From positions 248,001 through 312,000 of the forward strand of contig NZ_FQYY01000001.1 in NCBI RefSeq assembly GCF_900141885.1: DNA of 64,000 nucleotides. The letters are read 5' to 3'. The notes under the pieces were generated by a model. It made no database searches and was not told the origin of the DNA. It saw only the letters and a program-made list of their open reading frames with translations. Every line of letters begins with the position of its first letter. Position 1 is the first letter of the stretch. This document shows, piece by piece, positions 53,223 through 62,837 of the stretch. The DNA is from Mesonia phycicola (GTDB taxonomy: Bacteria; Bacteroidota; Bacteroidia; Flavobacteriales; Flavobacteriaceae). The position numbers were made by a program, and so were the translations under genes.

Positions 53223-54290
53223 ATGAGTCATAATATCAAGCCGGGAGTTGCTACCGGAAAAGAAGTACAAGAAATTTTTAATCATGCAAAAGAAAACGGT
53301 TACGCAATACCTGCGGTAAACGTTGTTGGTTCTGATACCATCAATGCAGTTATGGAAACTGCTGCAGAATTAAACTCACCTGTAATCCTTCAATTTTCTA
53401 ACGGTGGTGCTATTTTTAACGCTGGTAAAGGCCTTTCTAATGAAAACCAACAAGCAGCAATTTTAGGTGGAGTAACTGGAGCAAAGCATGTTCATGATTT
53501 AGCAAAAGCTTATGGAGCTACAGTGATTCTTCACACAGATCATTGTGCTAAAAAATTATTACCTTGGATAGACGGTTTATTAGATGCTGGTGAGCAATTT
53601 TACAAAGAGCACGGTAAACCATTATACAGCTCTCATATGATTGATTTAAGTGAAGAGTCACTTGAAGAAAACATTGAAATTTGCAAAACATACTTAGAGC
53701 GTATGAGCAAAATGGGAATGACTTTAGAAATTGAATTAGGTATTACTGGTGGTGAAGAAGACGGTGTAGATAATACAGACGTAGACTCTTCTAAATTATA
53801 CACTCAACCAGAAGAAGTAGCTTACGCCTACGAAGAATTAAGCAAAGTAAGTGATCAATTTACAATTGCTGCTGCTTTTGGTAACGTACACGGTGTTTAT
53901 AAGCCAGGTAACGTAAAATTAACTCCAAAAATTCTTAAAAACTCTCAAGAGTTTATTACAGAAAAATACGGAGTTGAAGAAAACCACATTGATTTTGTTT
54001 TTCACGGAGGAAGTGGTTCTACTGTAGAAGAAATTAGAGAAGCAATTGGTTACGGAGTTATTAAAATGAATATTGATACAGATTTACAATATGCATTTAC
54101 AGAAGGTGTACGTGATTATGTATTAGCTAACAAAGATTACTTAGCTACACAAATTGGTAACCCTGATGGAGATGAACTACCTAACAAAAAATATTACGAC
54201 CCAAGAAAATGGTTAAGAGAAGGTGAAATCACTTTCAAAAACAGACTTAAAAAAGCTTTTGAAGACTTAAACAATGTTAATAGTCTTTAA
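53223..54290 (+). CDS. fbaA: Class II fructose-bisphosphate aldolase
   Basis: This 355-residue zinc aldolase cleaves fructose-1,6-bisphosphate. It has the zinc His and catalytic Asp in VILHTDHCAKK, GNVHGVY, FVFHGGSGSTVEEI and MNIDTDLQYAF. The length and the long N-terminal half match the type A class II enzymes of E. coli FbaA. It is followed 33 bases later by accD. Confidence 0.96.
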   Translation: MSHNIKPGVATGKEVQEIFNHAKENGYAIPAVNVVGSDTINAVMETAAELNSPVILQFSNGGAIFNAGKGLSNENQQAAILGGVTGAKHVHDLAKAYGATVILHTDHCAKKLLPWIDGLLDAGEQFYKEHGKPLYSSHMIDLSEESLEENIEICKTYLERMSKMGMTLEIELGITGGEEDGVDNTDVDSSKLYTQPEEVAYAYEELSKVSDQFTIAAAFGNVHGVYKPGNVKLTPKILKNSQEFITEKYGVEENHIDFVFHGGSGSTVEEIREAIGYGVIKMNIDTDLQYAFTEGVRDYVLANKDYLATQIGNPDGDELPNKKYYDPRKWLREGEITFKNRLKKAFEDLNNVNSL

Positions 54291-54323
54291 TTAGTTAACC
54301 TTTTACTACCCAAATAAATACAT

Positions 54324-55181
54324 ATGGCTTGGTTTAAAAGAACAAAAAAAGGAATTCAAACAGCTACAGAAGACAAAAAAGATGTCCCTAAAGGCTTGTG
54401 GTACAAATCCCCTACCGGTAAAATTGTTGACGCAGAGCAATTAGAGAAAAATTTTTATGTGAGTCCAGAAGATGGTTACCACGTAAGAATTGGTAGTGAA
54501 GAGTATTTTGAAATTCTTTTTGACGATAAAAAATACAAAGAACTAGATAAGAATCTTACTTCTAAAGATCCGCTTAAGTTTGAAGACACCAAAAAGTACC
54601 CAGACCGTTTAAAAGACGCTCAAGAAAAAACGGGACTTAAAGATGCTATTAGAACTGGAGTTGGTAAATCTAAAGGAAAAGATTTAGTAGTAGTTTGTAT
54701 GGATTTTAGATTTGTAGGAGGTTCTATGGGATCTGTAGTAGGTGAAAAAATTGCCAGAGCTGCAGACTATTGTATAGAAAAAAAGCTACCTCTTATGATT
54801 ATTTCTAAATCTGGAGGAGCAAGAATGCAAGAAGCTGTATACTCATTAATGCAAATGGCAAAAACTTCTGTAAAACTAGCACAGTTAGCAGAAGCTAAAT
54901 TACCATACATTTCTTTATGTACAGACCCAACTACTGGTGGTACTACGGCATCTTTTGCAATGTTAGGAGATATTAATATTTCTGAGCCTGGTGCATTAAT
55001 TGGTTTTGCCGGTCCACGTGTAGTAAAAGACACTACAGGTAAAGACTTACCAGAAGGTTTTCAGCGTTCTGAGTTCTTACTAGAACACGGTTTCCTTGAT
55101 TTTATCACTGCGAGAAAAGAATTAAAAAATAAAGTGAACCTTTATTTAGATTTAATTTTAAATCAGCCGGTTAGAGCATAA
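54324..55181 (+). CDS. accD: Acetyl-CoA carboxylase carboxyltransferase subunit beta, zinc ribbon lost
   Basis: This 285-residue subunit catalyses carboxyl transfer to acetyl-CoA together with AccA. The carboxyltransferase core is intact: [51 protein letters not shown] and IGFAGPRVV. The N-terminal region matches AccD around VPKGLWYK, but the four zinc-ribbon cysteines of E. coli AccD are replaced (S29, T31 or gap, S47, D50). The same lack appears, as I recall, in flavobacterial AccD proteins. It ends before a perfect terminator. Confidence 0.95.
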   Translation: MAWFKRTKKGIQTATEDKKDVPKGLWYKSPTGKIVDAEQLEKNFYVSPEDGYHVRIGSEEYFEILFDDKKYKELDKNLTSKDPLKFEDTKKYPDRLKDAQEKTGLKDAIRTGVGKSKGKDLVVVCMDFRFVGGSMGSVVGEKIARAADYCIEKKLPLMIISKSGGARMQEAVYSLMQMAKTSVKLAQLAEAKLPYISLCTDPTTGGTTASFAMLGDINISEPGALIGFAGPRVVKDTTGKDLPEGFQRSEFLLEHGFLDFITARKELKNKVNLYLDLILNQPVRA

Positions 55182-55188
55182 CAAAAAC

Positions 55189-55218
55189 AAAAAAAGCGAC
55201 CAATTGGTCGCTTTTTTT
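55189..55218. terminator. Bidirectional terminator between accD and the 55249 gene
   Basis: AAAAAAGCGACC pairs with GGTCGCTTTTTT around an AATT loop, with T-runs on both strands. It serves accD and the convergent gene. Confidence 0.95.
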
Positions 55219-55248
55219 ATACTCTTATTTCATTTTAATTTACCACAA

Positions 55249-56169
55249 TCACCTTTTAACAATTCGCTGAACGCTTTCTCCTTCAGCGCTTTGTATTTTT
55301 ACAAAATACAATCCAACAGGCAAGTTAGAAATATCATAATCTTGTTGTGAACTAAAGTGTGCTATTTTTTTACCTGTTACTGAAAACAAACTTACCTCGT
55401 CTACTTTTTCTGAAGTTTTTATTTGAAAACTGTTTTGTACAGGGTTAGGGTACAAAGCAATTTCTAGTTTATTTAGAGGATCTACTTTTAATGTGCAAGC
55501 TCCTTGTTCATAAAAATTAGGAGTAATCCCATACAGTGTCCAGCTATTATAAGGAGCATTATTATTTGTTGCCGCAGTAGCATCATCTACCTTTATACAA
55601 ATAGGGCGAGCAGAAGTATTATAGACAGAAATTTCCATATTTAGCATATTAATATTATTTCCATTTTGTAAATTGATTTGCTCTAAATGCTGTAAATATC
55701 CTGTAGACAGATATGTAATATTAGGATTAGTGCTTAAATCTATTTCTTCAATAAACATAGTTTCCACATCATTTTGCCCTTCCATTACCATTAATTCTTC
55801 TAAATTCACTAAACCTGTTAGGTCTATTTTTTTTAATCCCTCATAAGTCCAAATTTCTAAAATTTTTAAATTGGTATTAGCTGTTAAATCTAGTGTTATA
55901 TTATTATTATTCTGAAAAGGCACATCAGATATTTCTAATATTTCTAAAGCCGTAAAATCTTCTAATCCAGTAAAATTTCCTACCCATTGTAATTGTAAAC
56001 TGAGCAAAGTATTAATATCACTAGTTAATACTTGCCCATTAATTACACCGTCACTATCTATACTCTGATTGATAAGGTATTGCTCAAAATTTTGGTCTGG
56101 TATGCTAGTAGTTTGTGCCGTAATACCAATACAGAAGAATAGACTTAAAAGGTTTATATATATTTTCAT
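55249..56169 (-). CDS. Secreted protein with leucine-rich-like region and T9SS type A sorting domain
   Basis: This 306-residue protein has a signal peptide ending near GITAQ and starts SIPDQNFEQYLINQSIDSDGVINGQV, a common opening of flavobacterial LRR-type surface proteins. A region of irregular leucine-rich repeats follows (LTANTNLKILEI, LVNLEELMVM, INLQNGNNINML). The C-terminal 70 residues form a T9SS type A sorting domain: ALYPNPVQNSFQIKTSE, VSLFSVTGKKI, DISNLPVGLYFVKIQ and a basic end. It would be cleaved and anchored or released by the T9SS machinery. Confidence 0.88.
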   Translation of the reverse strand: MKIYINLLSLFFCIGITAQTTSIPDQNFEQYLINQSIDSDGVINGQVLTSDINTLLSLQLQWVGNFTGLEDFTALEILEISDVPFQNNNNITLDLTANTNLKILEIWTYEGLKKIDLTGLVNLEELMVMEGQNDVETMFIEEIDLSTNPNITYLSTGYLQHLEQINLQNGNNINMLNMEISVYNTSARPICIKVDDATAATNNNAPYNSWTLYGITPNFYEQGACTLKVDPLNKLEIALYPNPVQNSFQIKTSEKVDEVSLFSVTGKKIAHFSSQQDYDISNLPVGLYFVKIQSAEGESVQRIVKR

Positions 56170-56180
56170 AAGGTTTTGTT

Positions 56181-56498
56181 TTATTGAATGACTAAATTTT
56201 TGGTAGCTATAATTACTCTATTACATGTTAATGCTACCACTAGGGTAAGTAGAAACATCTATGTTTACTGAGCCTGTATTTACATCTAGAATATAATTAT
56301 TACTTATTACGGTTTGAGTTGAGGTAATACTTATATAATATGAATAAGGTGATGATACTGCTCGGTTTAAATTAATTTCTTCCCTTACAAAACCACAAGG
56401 TTCCTCATATTCAACTTGAGCAAAAGCTATTAAATTAAAAAACAAGAAAATAATAAAAAAACACCATCTAAGTTGGTTGGTTGGTAAAATTGTTTCAT
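56181..56498 (-). pseudogene. Broken gene for a small secreted protein (two frame lesions)
   Basis: The intact open stretch 56221-56445 begins within a signal peptide and ends prematurely. Upstream, ATG at 56498 gives MKQFYQPTNLDGV and shifts frame in a seven-T run; one extra T would restore the hydrophobic signal ending FFNLIAFAQ. Downstream, after VNIDVSTYPSG, the next frame reads VALTCNRVIIATKNLVIQ and a stop at 56181, exactly the expected end of a sorting-domain-like tail. A small deletion probably removed two or three codons there. It may be a decayed gene or an assembly error. Confidence 0.65.
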
Positions 56499-56622
56499 AC
56501 TATTAGATTTTAATTGGTTAATTTTAAAACAATTACACCTAAAGTACTTAAAAAAATGAATATTTCATTTAAAAAGTATTAAAAACATAAGATTAACCTT
56601 TTTAAAATTCTATTTTATCAAT

Positions 56623-56659
56623 AAAAAAAGCCCTTAAAATTTAATTTCAAAGGCTTTTT
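56623..56659 (-). terminator. Terminator after the HMA-domain gene
   Basis: AAAAAGCCCTT and AAAGGCTTTTT pair with one mismatch around an AT-rich loop of about 14 bases. On the minus strand it lies just past the stop of the HMA gene and ends in seven Ts. Confidence 0.7.
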
Positions 56660-56680
56660 AAAAATTTTTAATTATTCTGC

Positions 56681-57046
56681 TTACTTGCTTTCCTCGTCTT
56701 TATGATCATCTTTTATTTCTTCATCGCGGTAAAGACAACAAGGGTGAACGCTATGATAAGCTTCATCTGTAGCTTTTAAATCTTCCACATCGTGCCCTAC
56801 TGCTAAAATGCTTTCTTTTATGGTCGCTAAATCTGTCTTCTTTTCATTGTAAATAAGTTTTAACTCGTGTGTTTCTACATTCCAAATAGCACTTTTTACG
56901 CCTTTGGTTTTTATACTTGCTTTTTCGATACGTTCTTTACACATCGCACAAACACCATCTACCTCTAGGGAGGTTCTAGCATTTTTATTTTGAGCAAAAA
57001 CAATGGTTGTCACCATTAAACATACAATACTTACTAATTTTTTCAT
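56681..57046 (-). CDS. Exported heavy-metal-associated (HMA) domain protein
   Basis: This 121-residue protein has a signal peptide ending near IVFAQ, a single HMA ferredoxin-like domain with the metal-binding CxxC in DGVCAMCKERIEKA, and a tail with HPCCLYRDEE. HMA domains bind copper or similar metals. It follows the TonB receptor gene by 17 bases and is probably the last gene of a metal-related operon. Confidence 0.9.
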   Translation of the reverse strand: MKKLVSIVCLMVTTIVFAQNKNARTSLEVDGVCAMCKERIEKASIKTKGVKSAIWNVETHELKLIYNEKKTDLATIKESILAVGHDVEDLKATDEAYHSVHPCCLYRDEEIKDDHKDEESK

Positions 57047-57063
57047 CTTTATTTATATTTTAA

Positions 57064-59295
57064 TTATTTAATTTTATAACGTAACCCTGCGTAATATAAA
57101 CTTCCAAAGATAGGTCCATATACAAAAGTACTATCAAAGGTAGAACCAAACGGATTATCAGTTCCTAATATAGGTCTATCTTGTCTTACATTGGTAATGT
57201 TTTCTCCACCCACATAAATTTCAAATTTAGGAGAAAATACTTTTGTTACTTGCGCATTAATGGTATTCACTTCTGGTGAATAATTTGGCAACTGAAACTC
57301 TACAGAATTTGCTGCTGTAGAAGAAAAACGTTGTTTACCCAACCAGTTACAAGTAACATCAAACTTCCACATACTATTATTTTTAATTTCAGTATCGTAA
57401 GAAAGGTTAGTGAAGAAACGATGTTGAGCTGTAAGTGGCTTTATTTTTTCTCCAGATAAATACTTGGTTTTAATATCATAATACTTATATGCTAACCTAA
57501 TATCAAAACGCTCAAAAGCATTGTAATTTACTTCTGTTTGAAAACTATTTGCGTAGCTATCGTGCTCTAAATTATAAAAACTTACTTGCTGAGCGTTTTC
57601 CCAATCTACCACTACTTGATTAGTAAAGTCTGTTCTGTAAAAATCAACCGTAACATCTGCTTTTCTATTAAATAGATTAAAACCTTGCAGATAAGACACT
57701 CCATAATTCCAAGCAATTTCTGGATCTAAACCATAAGTCCCTCCTTCAGAAGCACCTAAAATATTTATAGACCTATTGGTAGAAAATAAACTTTGATTTT
57801 CAGCAAAAATATTAGCAATTCGCTTACCTCTTCCTATAGACGCTCTAAAAGCAGATTTTTCCCAAGGAGTGTATTTTACATGTACACGAGGAGTTAAAAA
57901 GAAACCTAATCTATTGTGATAATCTGCTCTTAAACCAGCTGTTAGATTAACTTTTTCTAAATTATCAAAATTATATTCAAAAAAACTACCTACCGAGTTA
58001 TCTTTACGTTGGTATGACATTTCTTGTACTTGCTCATCATACTCATCATAAGTAAAACTTAAACCTGTTTTAATTTTGTGGCGTGAATCACTAATGATTG
58101 AGCTATAAATAAAATTAGAATAAATGCTGTTATGCTCAATATCATAATTACGTAAACCAAAATAAGATTCTTGATTATGGTGACTTACCGCAAATTGTAA
58201 TCCCATATTCTGCCAAGGTAAATCAGGGTTTACATAGCCTATTTTACTAGAAAAATCGTAACGTTGGGTATCTATCTCACTACCCCAAGCATTAGTTGTT
58301 AATTTATCTGTATCTGGATCAAAATCTAACTCTCCAGTTTGTTTATGGTCGTTAAGCACTCTTAGATTAAAAAAACCTACAATACCATTTTCATTATCTG
58401 TATACTGCCAACGATTCATTAAATTTATTTGATGATACATAGGCATATCTAAGAAGTTATCATGATTCACATCGTGTTTTTCTTGATGTGAATTACCATG
58501 AAGATAAATACCTGTGCTCCATTTTTCACTTACTTTAGTATTATAGTGGGTATTCAACTCTACTCGTTGGCTACTTGCTCCATATACATTTAAAAAGAAT
58601 TTATTATCTTTTGTAGGTTTTTGCAACTCTGCATTAATTTGACCTGCAATACTCTCATAACCATTTACAACACTTCCTGCTCCTTTGGTTATTTGTATAC
58701 TTTCTACCCAAGTACCTGGAGTAAAAGTTAATCCGTAAGCTTGTGATGCTCCTCTCACAGTAGGAATATTTTCCATAGCAATTAAAATATACGGACTTGT
58801 AAGCCCTAACATTTTAATTTGTCTGGTACCAGAAATAGCATCAGCAAAATTAACGTCTATAGAAGGGTTGGTTTCAAAACTTTCTGATAAGTTACAACAA
58901 GCTGCTTTTAGCAACTCATCACTACTAATATTTATTACATTTTTAGCATCAATGTAAGATCTAGAAGTGGCTTTCTTTTTTGATACCACATTTACCTCAT
59001 CAAGATTGCTAGTAGGGCTTAATGCTAGATCTATTTTATTTTTAGGGTTATTAACTATTAAAGTATCTGTAGAAAATCCCACATAACTCACTACAAGTTT
59101 TTTATAAGATTTTTTATAAGGAATAGAAAACTCCCCATCAAAATTGGTTACAACACCTACCTCTGTCCCTAACCAATACACGTTGGCTCCTAAAAGTGGT
59201 GTATTTGTTCCTTCTTCTTTCACTATTCCCTCTACTGTTTCTTGAGCAAAGCTGAATAAAGGAAAGAGAAAAATAACTAATAATATTTTTTTCAT
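57064..59295 (-). CDS. TonB-dependent receptor with CarboxypepD_reg-like domain
   Basis: This 743-residue outer membrane receptor has a signal peptide ending near SFAQE, a CarboxypepD_reg-like domain (about residues 25-100), a plug domain with SDELLKAACCNLSESFETNPSIDVNF and a 22-strand barrel ending GLRYKIK. The plug carries an AACC Cys pair, unusual and consistent with metal handling. Its neighbours encode an HMA protein and a Cys-rich protein, so copper or another metal complex is a likely ligand, by inference. Confidence 0.92.
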   Translation of the reverse strand: MKKILLVIFLFPLFSFAQETVEGIVKEEGTNTPLLGANVYWLGTEVGVVTNFDGEFSIPYKKSYKKLVVSYVGFSTDTLIVNNPKNKIDLALSPTSNLDEVNVVSKKKATSRSYIDAKNVINISSDELLKAACCNLSESFETNPSIDVNFADAISGTRQIKMLGLTSPYILIAMENIPTVRGASQAYGLTFTPGTWVESIQITKGAGSVVNGYESIAGQINAELQKPTKDNKFFLNVYGASSQRVELNTHYNTKVSEKWSTGIYLHGNSHQEKHDVNHDNFLDMPMYHQINLMNRWQYTDNENGIVGFFNLRVLNDHKQTGELDFDPDTDKLTTNAWGSEIDTQRYDFSSKIGYVNPDLPWQNMGLQFAVSHHNQESYFGLRNYDIEHNSIYSNFIYSSIISDSRHKIKTGLSFTYDEYDEQVQEMSYQRKDNSVGSFFEYNFDNLEKVNLTAGLRADYHNRLGFFLTPRVHVKYTPWEKSAFRASIGRGKRIANIFAENQSLFSTNRSINILGASEGGTYGLDPEIAWNYGVSYLQGFNLFNRKADVTVDFYRTDFTNQVVVDWENAQQVSFYNLEHDSYANSFQTEVNYNAFERFDIRLAYKYYDIKTKYLSGEKIKPLTAQHRFFTNLSYDTEIKNNSMWKFDVTCNWLGKQRFSSTAANSVEFQLPNYSPEVNTINAQVTKVFSPKFEIYVGGENITNVRQDRPILGTDNPFGSTFDSTFVYGPIFGSLYYAGLRYKIK

Positions 59296-59397
59296 GAATT
59301 AGGTTAATAAATTTTATGAATTACAATTAAAAAGTGCGTATTCCCTACTCCATTATATAGAAGAAAGAGAATTATTCAATTCATTAAAATTTAAAAA

Positions 59398-59817
59398 TCA
59401 AATCAAAAATGTCTGGTGATCTACCAACTTATTGGTAATTAAAAAGGGAGAACTATAGTTTTTATACCTTGTTTTAGATACAGAAGTAAAATTAAATAGC
59501 TCATTAAAAGAAACTGTAAAAGCAAATAAGAAAACTTGCTGATTATAATCTAAATCATCAAAATCTTTTGCAGGAAAAACATCTTGCCCTTCCACTACAT
59601 CTATTACATCACTACAACAGTCTGCATCTGCAATATTCTCATTTTGGCATTTATCGGCACAAGGGATATCATCGCATTTTTCTAAATTATTAAATAAAGA
59701 AAAATTTATTAAAAACCCTTCACAAAAGTGCTTCTCTATAGTAAATGAAGAGGTTGACACTAGTATCAAAATAGCTAGTGACAAAGAAAATATTTTATGA
59801 AAGAATTTGTTTTCCAC
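59398..59817 (-). CDS. HYC_CC_PP family small Cys-rich protein
   Basis: This 139-residue protein is called from the GTG at 59817; a longer frame starting at 59853 overlaps the -7 box. It has a membrane anchor or signal (about residues 8-28) and the family cysteine motifs KHFCEG, CDDIPCADKC and DADCCSD, then YSSPFLI near the end. This matches the HYC_CC_PP family, usually linked to TonB receptors and metal proteins in Bacteroidota. It is the first gene of the trio with the TonB receptor and HMA protein. Confidence 0.75.
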   Translation of the reverse strand: MENKFFHKIFSLSLAILILVSTSSFTIEKHFCEGFLINFSLFNNLEKCDDIPCADKCQNENIADADCCSDVIDVVEGQDVFPAKDFDDLDYNQQVFLFAFTVSFNELFNFTSVSKTRYKNYSSPFLITNKLVDHQTFLI

Positions 59818-59821
59818 CTTA

Positions 59822-59829
59822 CAAAAGTA
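59822..59829 (-). promoter_or_regulatory. -7 promoter element for the HYC_CC_PP gene
   Basis: The minus strand reads TACTTTTG, an exact TAnnTTTG match, ending five bases before the GTG start. If real, the transcript would be nearly leaderless. Confidence 0.4.
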
Positions 59830-60016
59830 AAAAAATATTTTCAGAAAAAACACCCTTCTTTATTCTTAAGCCTTCCACAACTTAATTTATACTATTATAT
59901 TAATTACAGAATAATAAAATATCTTACTAAACATCAAATTTATTTCTACAAAAATAGCACCTGAAATAAGTAATTAATTGAATTTAAAATTTTATCTGAA
60001 AAATAAATAATAAGTG

Positions 60017-60024
60017 TATATTTG
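60017..60024 (+). promoter_or_regulatory. -7 promoter element for rpsO
   Basis: TATATTTG is an exact TAnnTTTG match. The predicted transcript leader is about 48 bases and contains the hairpin at 60029-60047. Confidence 0.55.
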
Positions 60025-60028
60025 CCGC

Positions 60029-60047
60029 TGAATAGAAAAACTATTCG
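60029..60047 (+). promoter_or_regulatory. Hairpin in the rpsO 5' leader
   Basis: GAATAG and CTATTC form a perfect 6-bp stem around AAAAA (60030-60046), with one extra U-G pair. It lies in the predicted rpsO leader about 30 bases before the start. E. coli S15 represses its own mRNA by binding a leader structure, so it may have a similar role, unproven. Confidence 0.4.
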
Positions 60048-60076
60048 TACATAATAATCATTGAAATAATATTGGA

Positions 60077-60346
60077 ATGTATTTAACAAAAGAAGAAAAA
60101 CAACAATTATTTGAAAAGCACGGTAACGGTAAAAACGATACTGGTTCTGCAGAAGGGCAAATTGCTTTATTTACAAAAAGAATCGCTCACATCTCTGATC
60201 ACTTAAAAACGAACAGAAAAGATTTTAACTCTGAGCGTTCTCTAGTTATGCTAGTAGGTAAAAGAAGAAGCTTACTTGATTACTTAATGAAGAAAGATAT
60301 TTTAAGATATCGTGCTATTGTTAAGGAATTAGGATTGAGAAAATAA
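60077..60346 (+). CDS. rpsO: 30S ribosomal protein S15
   Basis: This 89-residue protein has the S15 consensus: DTGSAEGQIALFTKRI, ISDHLKTNRKDFNSERSL and LVGKRRSLLDYL. It binds 16S rRNA at the central-domain three-way junction. It is followed by its own terminator and then pnp, the conserved rpsO-pnp order. Confidence 0.98.
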   Translation: MYLTKEEKQQLFEKHGNGKNDTGSAEGQIALFTKRIAHISDHLKTNRKDFNSERSLVMLVGKRRSLLDYLMKKDILRYRAIVKELGLRK

Positions 60347-60353
60347 AAACACT

Positions 60354-60379
60354 AAAGGGGCTTTATGCCCCTTTTTTTA
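60354..60379 (+). terminator. Rho-independent terminator after rpsO
   Basis: AAAGGGGC (60354-60361) and GCCCCTTT (60367-60374) form a perfect 8-bp stem with a TTTAT loop, followed by further Ts. Some read-through to pnp is possible, as in other bacteria. Confidence 0.92.
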
Positions 60380-60391
60380 TAGAATAAATTG

Positions 60392-60477
60392 TTACCCTAG
60401 ACAGTCAAGGGTAGTTTTTCATTGGTCAACAACACACACAACAACACAACTCTGACCGTCCGATAAGACGGAGACCA
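60392..60477 (+). promoter_or_regulatory. Structured pnp leader with two hairpins
   Basis: A first hairpin TACCCT/AGGGTA (60393-60413) is followed by five Ts and looks like a weak terminator. A second unit has CCGTC/GACGG (60456-60471) enclosed by TGGTC/GACCA (60423-60427 and 60473-60477). E. coli PNPase controls its own mRNA through a processed leader stem, so a comparable role is plausible but not shown. Confidence 0.45.
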
Positions 60478-60499
60478 TTGTTTAATAACAAAACAAATT

Positions 60500-62716
60500 A
60501 TGATTCCAAAAACATTTAAAGAGGTTATCGACTTAGGAGATGGAAGAGAGATCTCTATCGAAACCGGAAAATTAGCAAAACAAGCACACGGATCTGTGGT
60601 TGTACAATCAGGGAAGTGTATGTTGCTTTGTACGTTAGTATCTAACTACAAACAGAGTGATGTTGATTTCTTACCATTAACTGTAGATTATAGAGAAAAA
60701 TTTGCTGCTGCAGGTCGTTACCCAGGTGGTTTCTTTAAAAGAGAAGCAAGACCTAGTGACGGTGAAGTATTAACTATGCGTTTAGTAGACCGTGTGTTAA
60801 GACCACTTTTCCCTAAAGATTATCACGCAGAAACTCAAATCATGATTCAATTAATGTCTCATGATGATGATGTTATGCCAGACGCTATGGCTGGTTTAGC
60901 TGCATCAGCTGCTATTCAACTTTCAGATGCTCCATTTGAATGCCCTATTTCTGAAGCAAGAGTAGGTCGTGTAAACGGAGAATTTATTATTAACCCTACT
61001 CGTGCACAGTTAGAAGAATCTGACATCGATATGATGATTGGTGCTTCTGCAGACTCTGTAATGATGGTAGAAGGGGAAATGAATGAAATTTCTGAAGAAG
61101 AAATGACAGAAGCTATCAAGTTTGCTCACGAAGCTATTAAAAAACAATGTGAAGCACAGGTAAAACTTGCAGAAGCTTTTGGTAAAAAAGAAACACGTGA
61201 GTATGAAGGGGAAAGAGAAGATGAAGCTCTTCAGCAAAAAATTCACGAAATGGCATATGATAAAGTATATGCTGTAGCAAAAGCAGGATCTTCTAAAAAA
61301 GAACGTTCTACTGCTTTTGGAGAAATAAAAGAAGAAATAAAAGCTAGTTTTAGCGAAGAAGAAATTCAAGATTTTGGAGATTTAATCTCTAAATACTACG
61401 CTAAAGCTGAAAAAGCTGCAGTTAGAGATTTAACTCTTAACGAAGGTTTACGTCTTGACGGAAGAAAAACTGACGAGATTAGACCTATTTGGTGTGAGGT
61501 AGATTACTTACCATCTACACACGGGTCTGCTATTTTTACTAGAGGAGAAACTCAAGCATTAGCAACCGTTACTTTAGGTACTTCTAGAGAAGCAAACCAA
61601 ATAGATATGCCTAGTTTTGAAGGGGAAGAAACTTTCTATTTACACTATAACTTCCCTCCTTTTTCTACAGGAGAAGCTAGACCAATTCGTGGTACATCTC
61701 GTAGAGAAGTAGGTCACGGTAACTTAGCACAAAGAGCTTTAAAAGGAATGATTCCTGCAGACTGCCCTTACACAGTACGTGTAGTTTCAGAAATCTTAGA
61801 ATCTAACGGTTCTTCTTCTATGGCAACAGTTTGTGCTGGTACTATGTCTTTAATGGATGCTGGTGTAAAACTTACAAAACCTGTTTCTGGTATTGCAATG
61901 GGATTAATATCTGATGCAGATTCTGGTAAATATGCTGTTCTTTCAGACATATTAGGTGATGAAGATCACTTAGGTGATATGGACTTTAAAGTTACAGGTA
62001 CTGCAGATGGTATTACTGCTTGCCAAATGGATATTAAAGTAAAAGGATTAAGTTATGAAATTCTTACCAATGCTTTAAAACAAGCTAGAGATGGTAGACT
62101 TCATATTTTAGGAAAAATTACCGAAACCATAGATGCTCCTCGTGAAGATGTGAAAGGGCACGCTCCAAAAATGATTACTCGTAGAATCCCTAACGATTTT
62201 ATTGGTGCATTAATTGGGCCTGGTGGTAAAGTGATACAAGAACTTCAAAAAGAAACAGGTACAACTATCGTGATTAACGAAGACCCTGTTACAGAAGAAG
62301 GTATTGTAGAAATACTTGGTACAGCTCAAGATGGAATAGATAAAGTAATGGCTAAAATTGACTCTATTACTTTTAAACCTGTTAAAGGAAGTGTTTACGA
62401 AGTAAAAGTAATTAAGATTTTAGATTTTGGTGCGGTTGTAGAATATACAGAAGCTCCAGGAAACGAAGTATTATTACATATTTCTGAACTTGCTTGGGAA
62501 CGTACTAATAATGTGACTGATATTGTAAATATGGGTGACGTATTAGATGTAAAGTATTTTGGTACAGACCCAAAAACTAGAAAAGAAAAAGTTTCTAGAA
62601 AAGCTTTACTTCCAAAACCAGAAGGTCATACAGAAAGAGCTCCTAGAGAAAATAAAGGTAGAGACAATCGCTCACGTGATGATCGTAAGCCTAGAGAAAA
62701 CAAGAAAGAAGAATAA
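60500..62716 (+). CDS. pnp: Polyribonucleotide nucleotidyltransferase (PNPase)
   Basis: This 738-residue 3'-5' phosphorolytic exoribonuclease has two RNase PH domains ([20 protein letters not shown] and [17 protein letters not shown]), a KH domain ([16 protein letters not shown]) and an S1 domain ([23 protein letters not shown]), followed by a charged tail rich in Arg, Glu and Lys (about residues 715-738). Length is typical. It is the second gene of the rpsO-pnp pair, ending before a terminator. Confidence 0.97.
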   Translation: MIPKTFKEVIDLGDGREISIETGKLAKQAHGSVVVQSGKCMLLCTLVSNYKQSDVDFLPLTVDYREKFAAAGRYPGGFFKREARPSDGEVLTMRLVDRVLRPLFPKDYHAETQIMIQLMSHDDDVMPDAMAGLAASAAIQLSDAPFECPISEARVGRVNGEFIINPTRAQLEESDIDMMIGASADSVMMVEGEMNEISEEEMTEAIKFAHEAIKKQCEAQVKLAEAFGKKETREYEGEREDEALQQKIHEMAYDKVYAVAKAGSSKKERSTAFGEIKEEIKASFSEEEIQDFGDLISKYYAKAEKAAVRDLTLNEGLRLDGRKTDEIRPIWCEVDYLPSTHGSAIFTRGETQALATVTLGTSREANQIDMPSFEGEETFYLHYNFPPFSTGEARPIRGTSRREVGHGNLAQRALKGMIPADCPYTVRVVSEILESNGSSSMATVCAGTMSLMDAGVKLTKPVSGIAMGLISDADSGKYAVLSDILGDEDHLGDMDFKVTGTADGITACQMDIKVKGLSYEILTNALKQARDGRLHILGKITETIDAPREDVKGHAPKMITRRIPNDFIGALIGPGGKVIQELQKETGTTIVINEDPVTEEGIVEILGTAQDGIDKVMAKIDSITFKPVKGSVYEVKVIKILDFGAVVEYTEAPGNEVLLHISELAWERTNNVTDIVNMGDVLDVKYFGTDPKTRKEKVSRKALLPKPEGHTERAPRENKGRDNRSRDDRKPRENKKEE

Positions 62717-62737
62717 ACCTCATTTTTTCTAATATAT

Positions 62738-62771
62738 AAGTCCTATAATTAATTTTATAGGGCTTTTTTTA
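62738..62771 (+). terminator. Rho-independent terminator after pnp
   Basis: AAGTCCTATAA pairs with TTATAGGGCTT (one G-T pair) around a 6-base loop and is followed by seven Ts. Confidence 0.9.
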
Positions 62772-62807
62772 TCTATCACTTTACACCCTACCATATTTTA
62801 TACAGTG

Positions 62808-62837
62808 AAAAAGCCCAAGTTAAATCTTGGGCTTTTT
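62808..62837. terminator. Second terminator between pnp and proC
   Basis: AAAAAGCCCAAG pairs perfectly with CTTGGGCTTTTT around a TTAAAT loop. The T-run is present on both strands. It stands alone 37 bases after the first terminator, with no gene between them. Confidence 0.85.

Noticed and set aside
61010-61369. Minus-strand 119-codon ORF rich in Phe and Tyr inside pnp
   Set aside because: It is the antisense of Glu/Lys-rich coding sequence in pnp, which automatically gives Phe/Leu-rich shadows.
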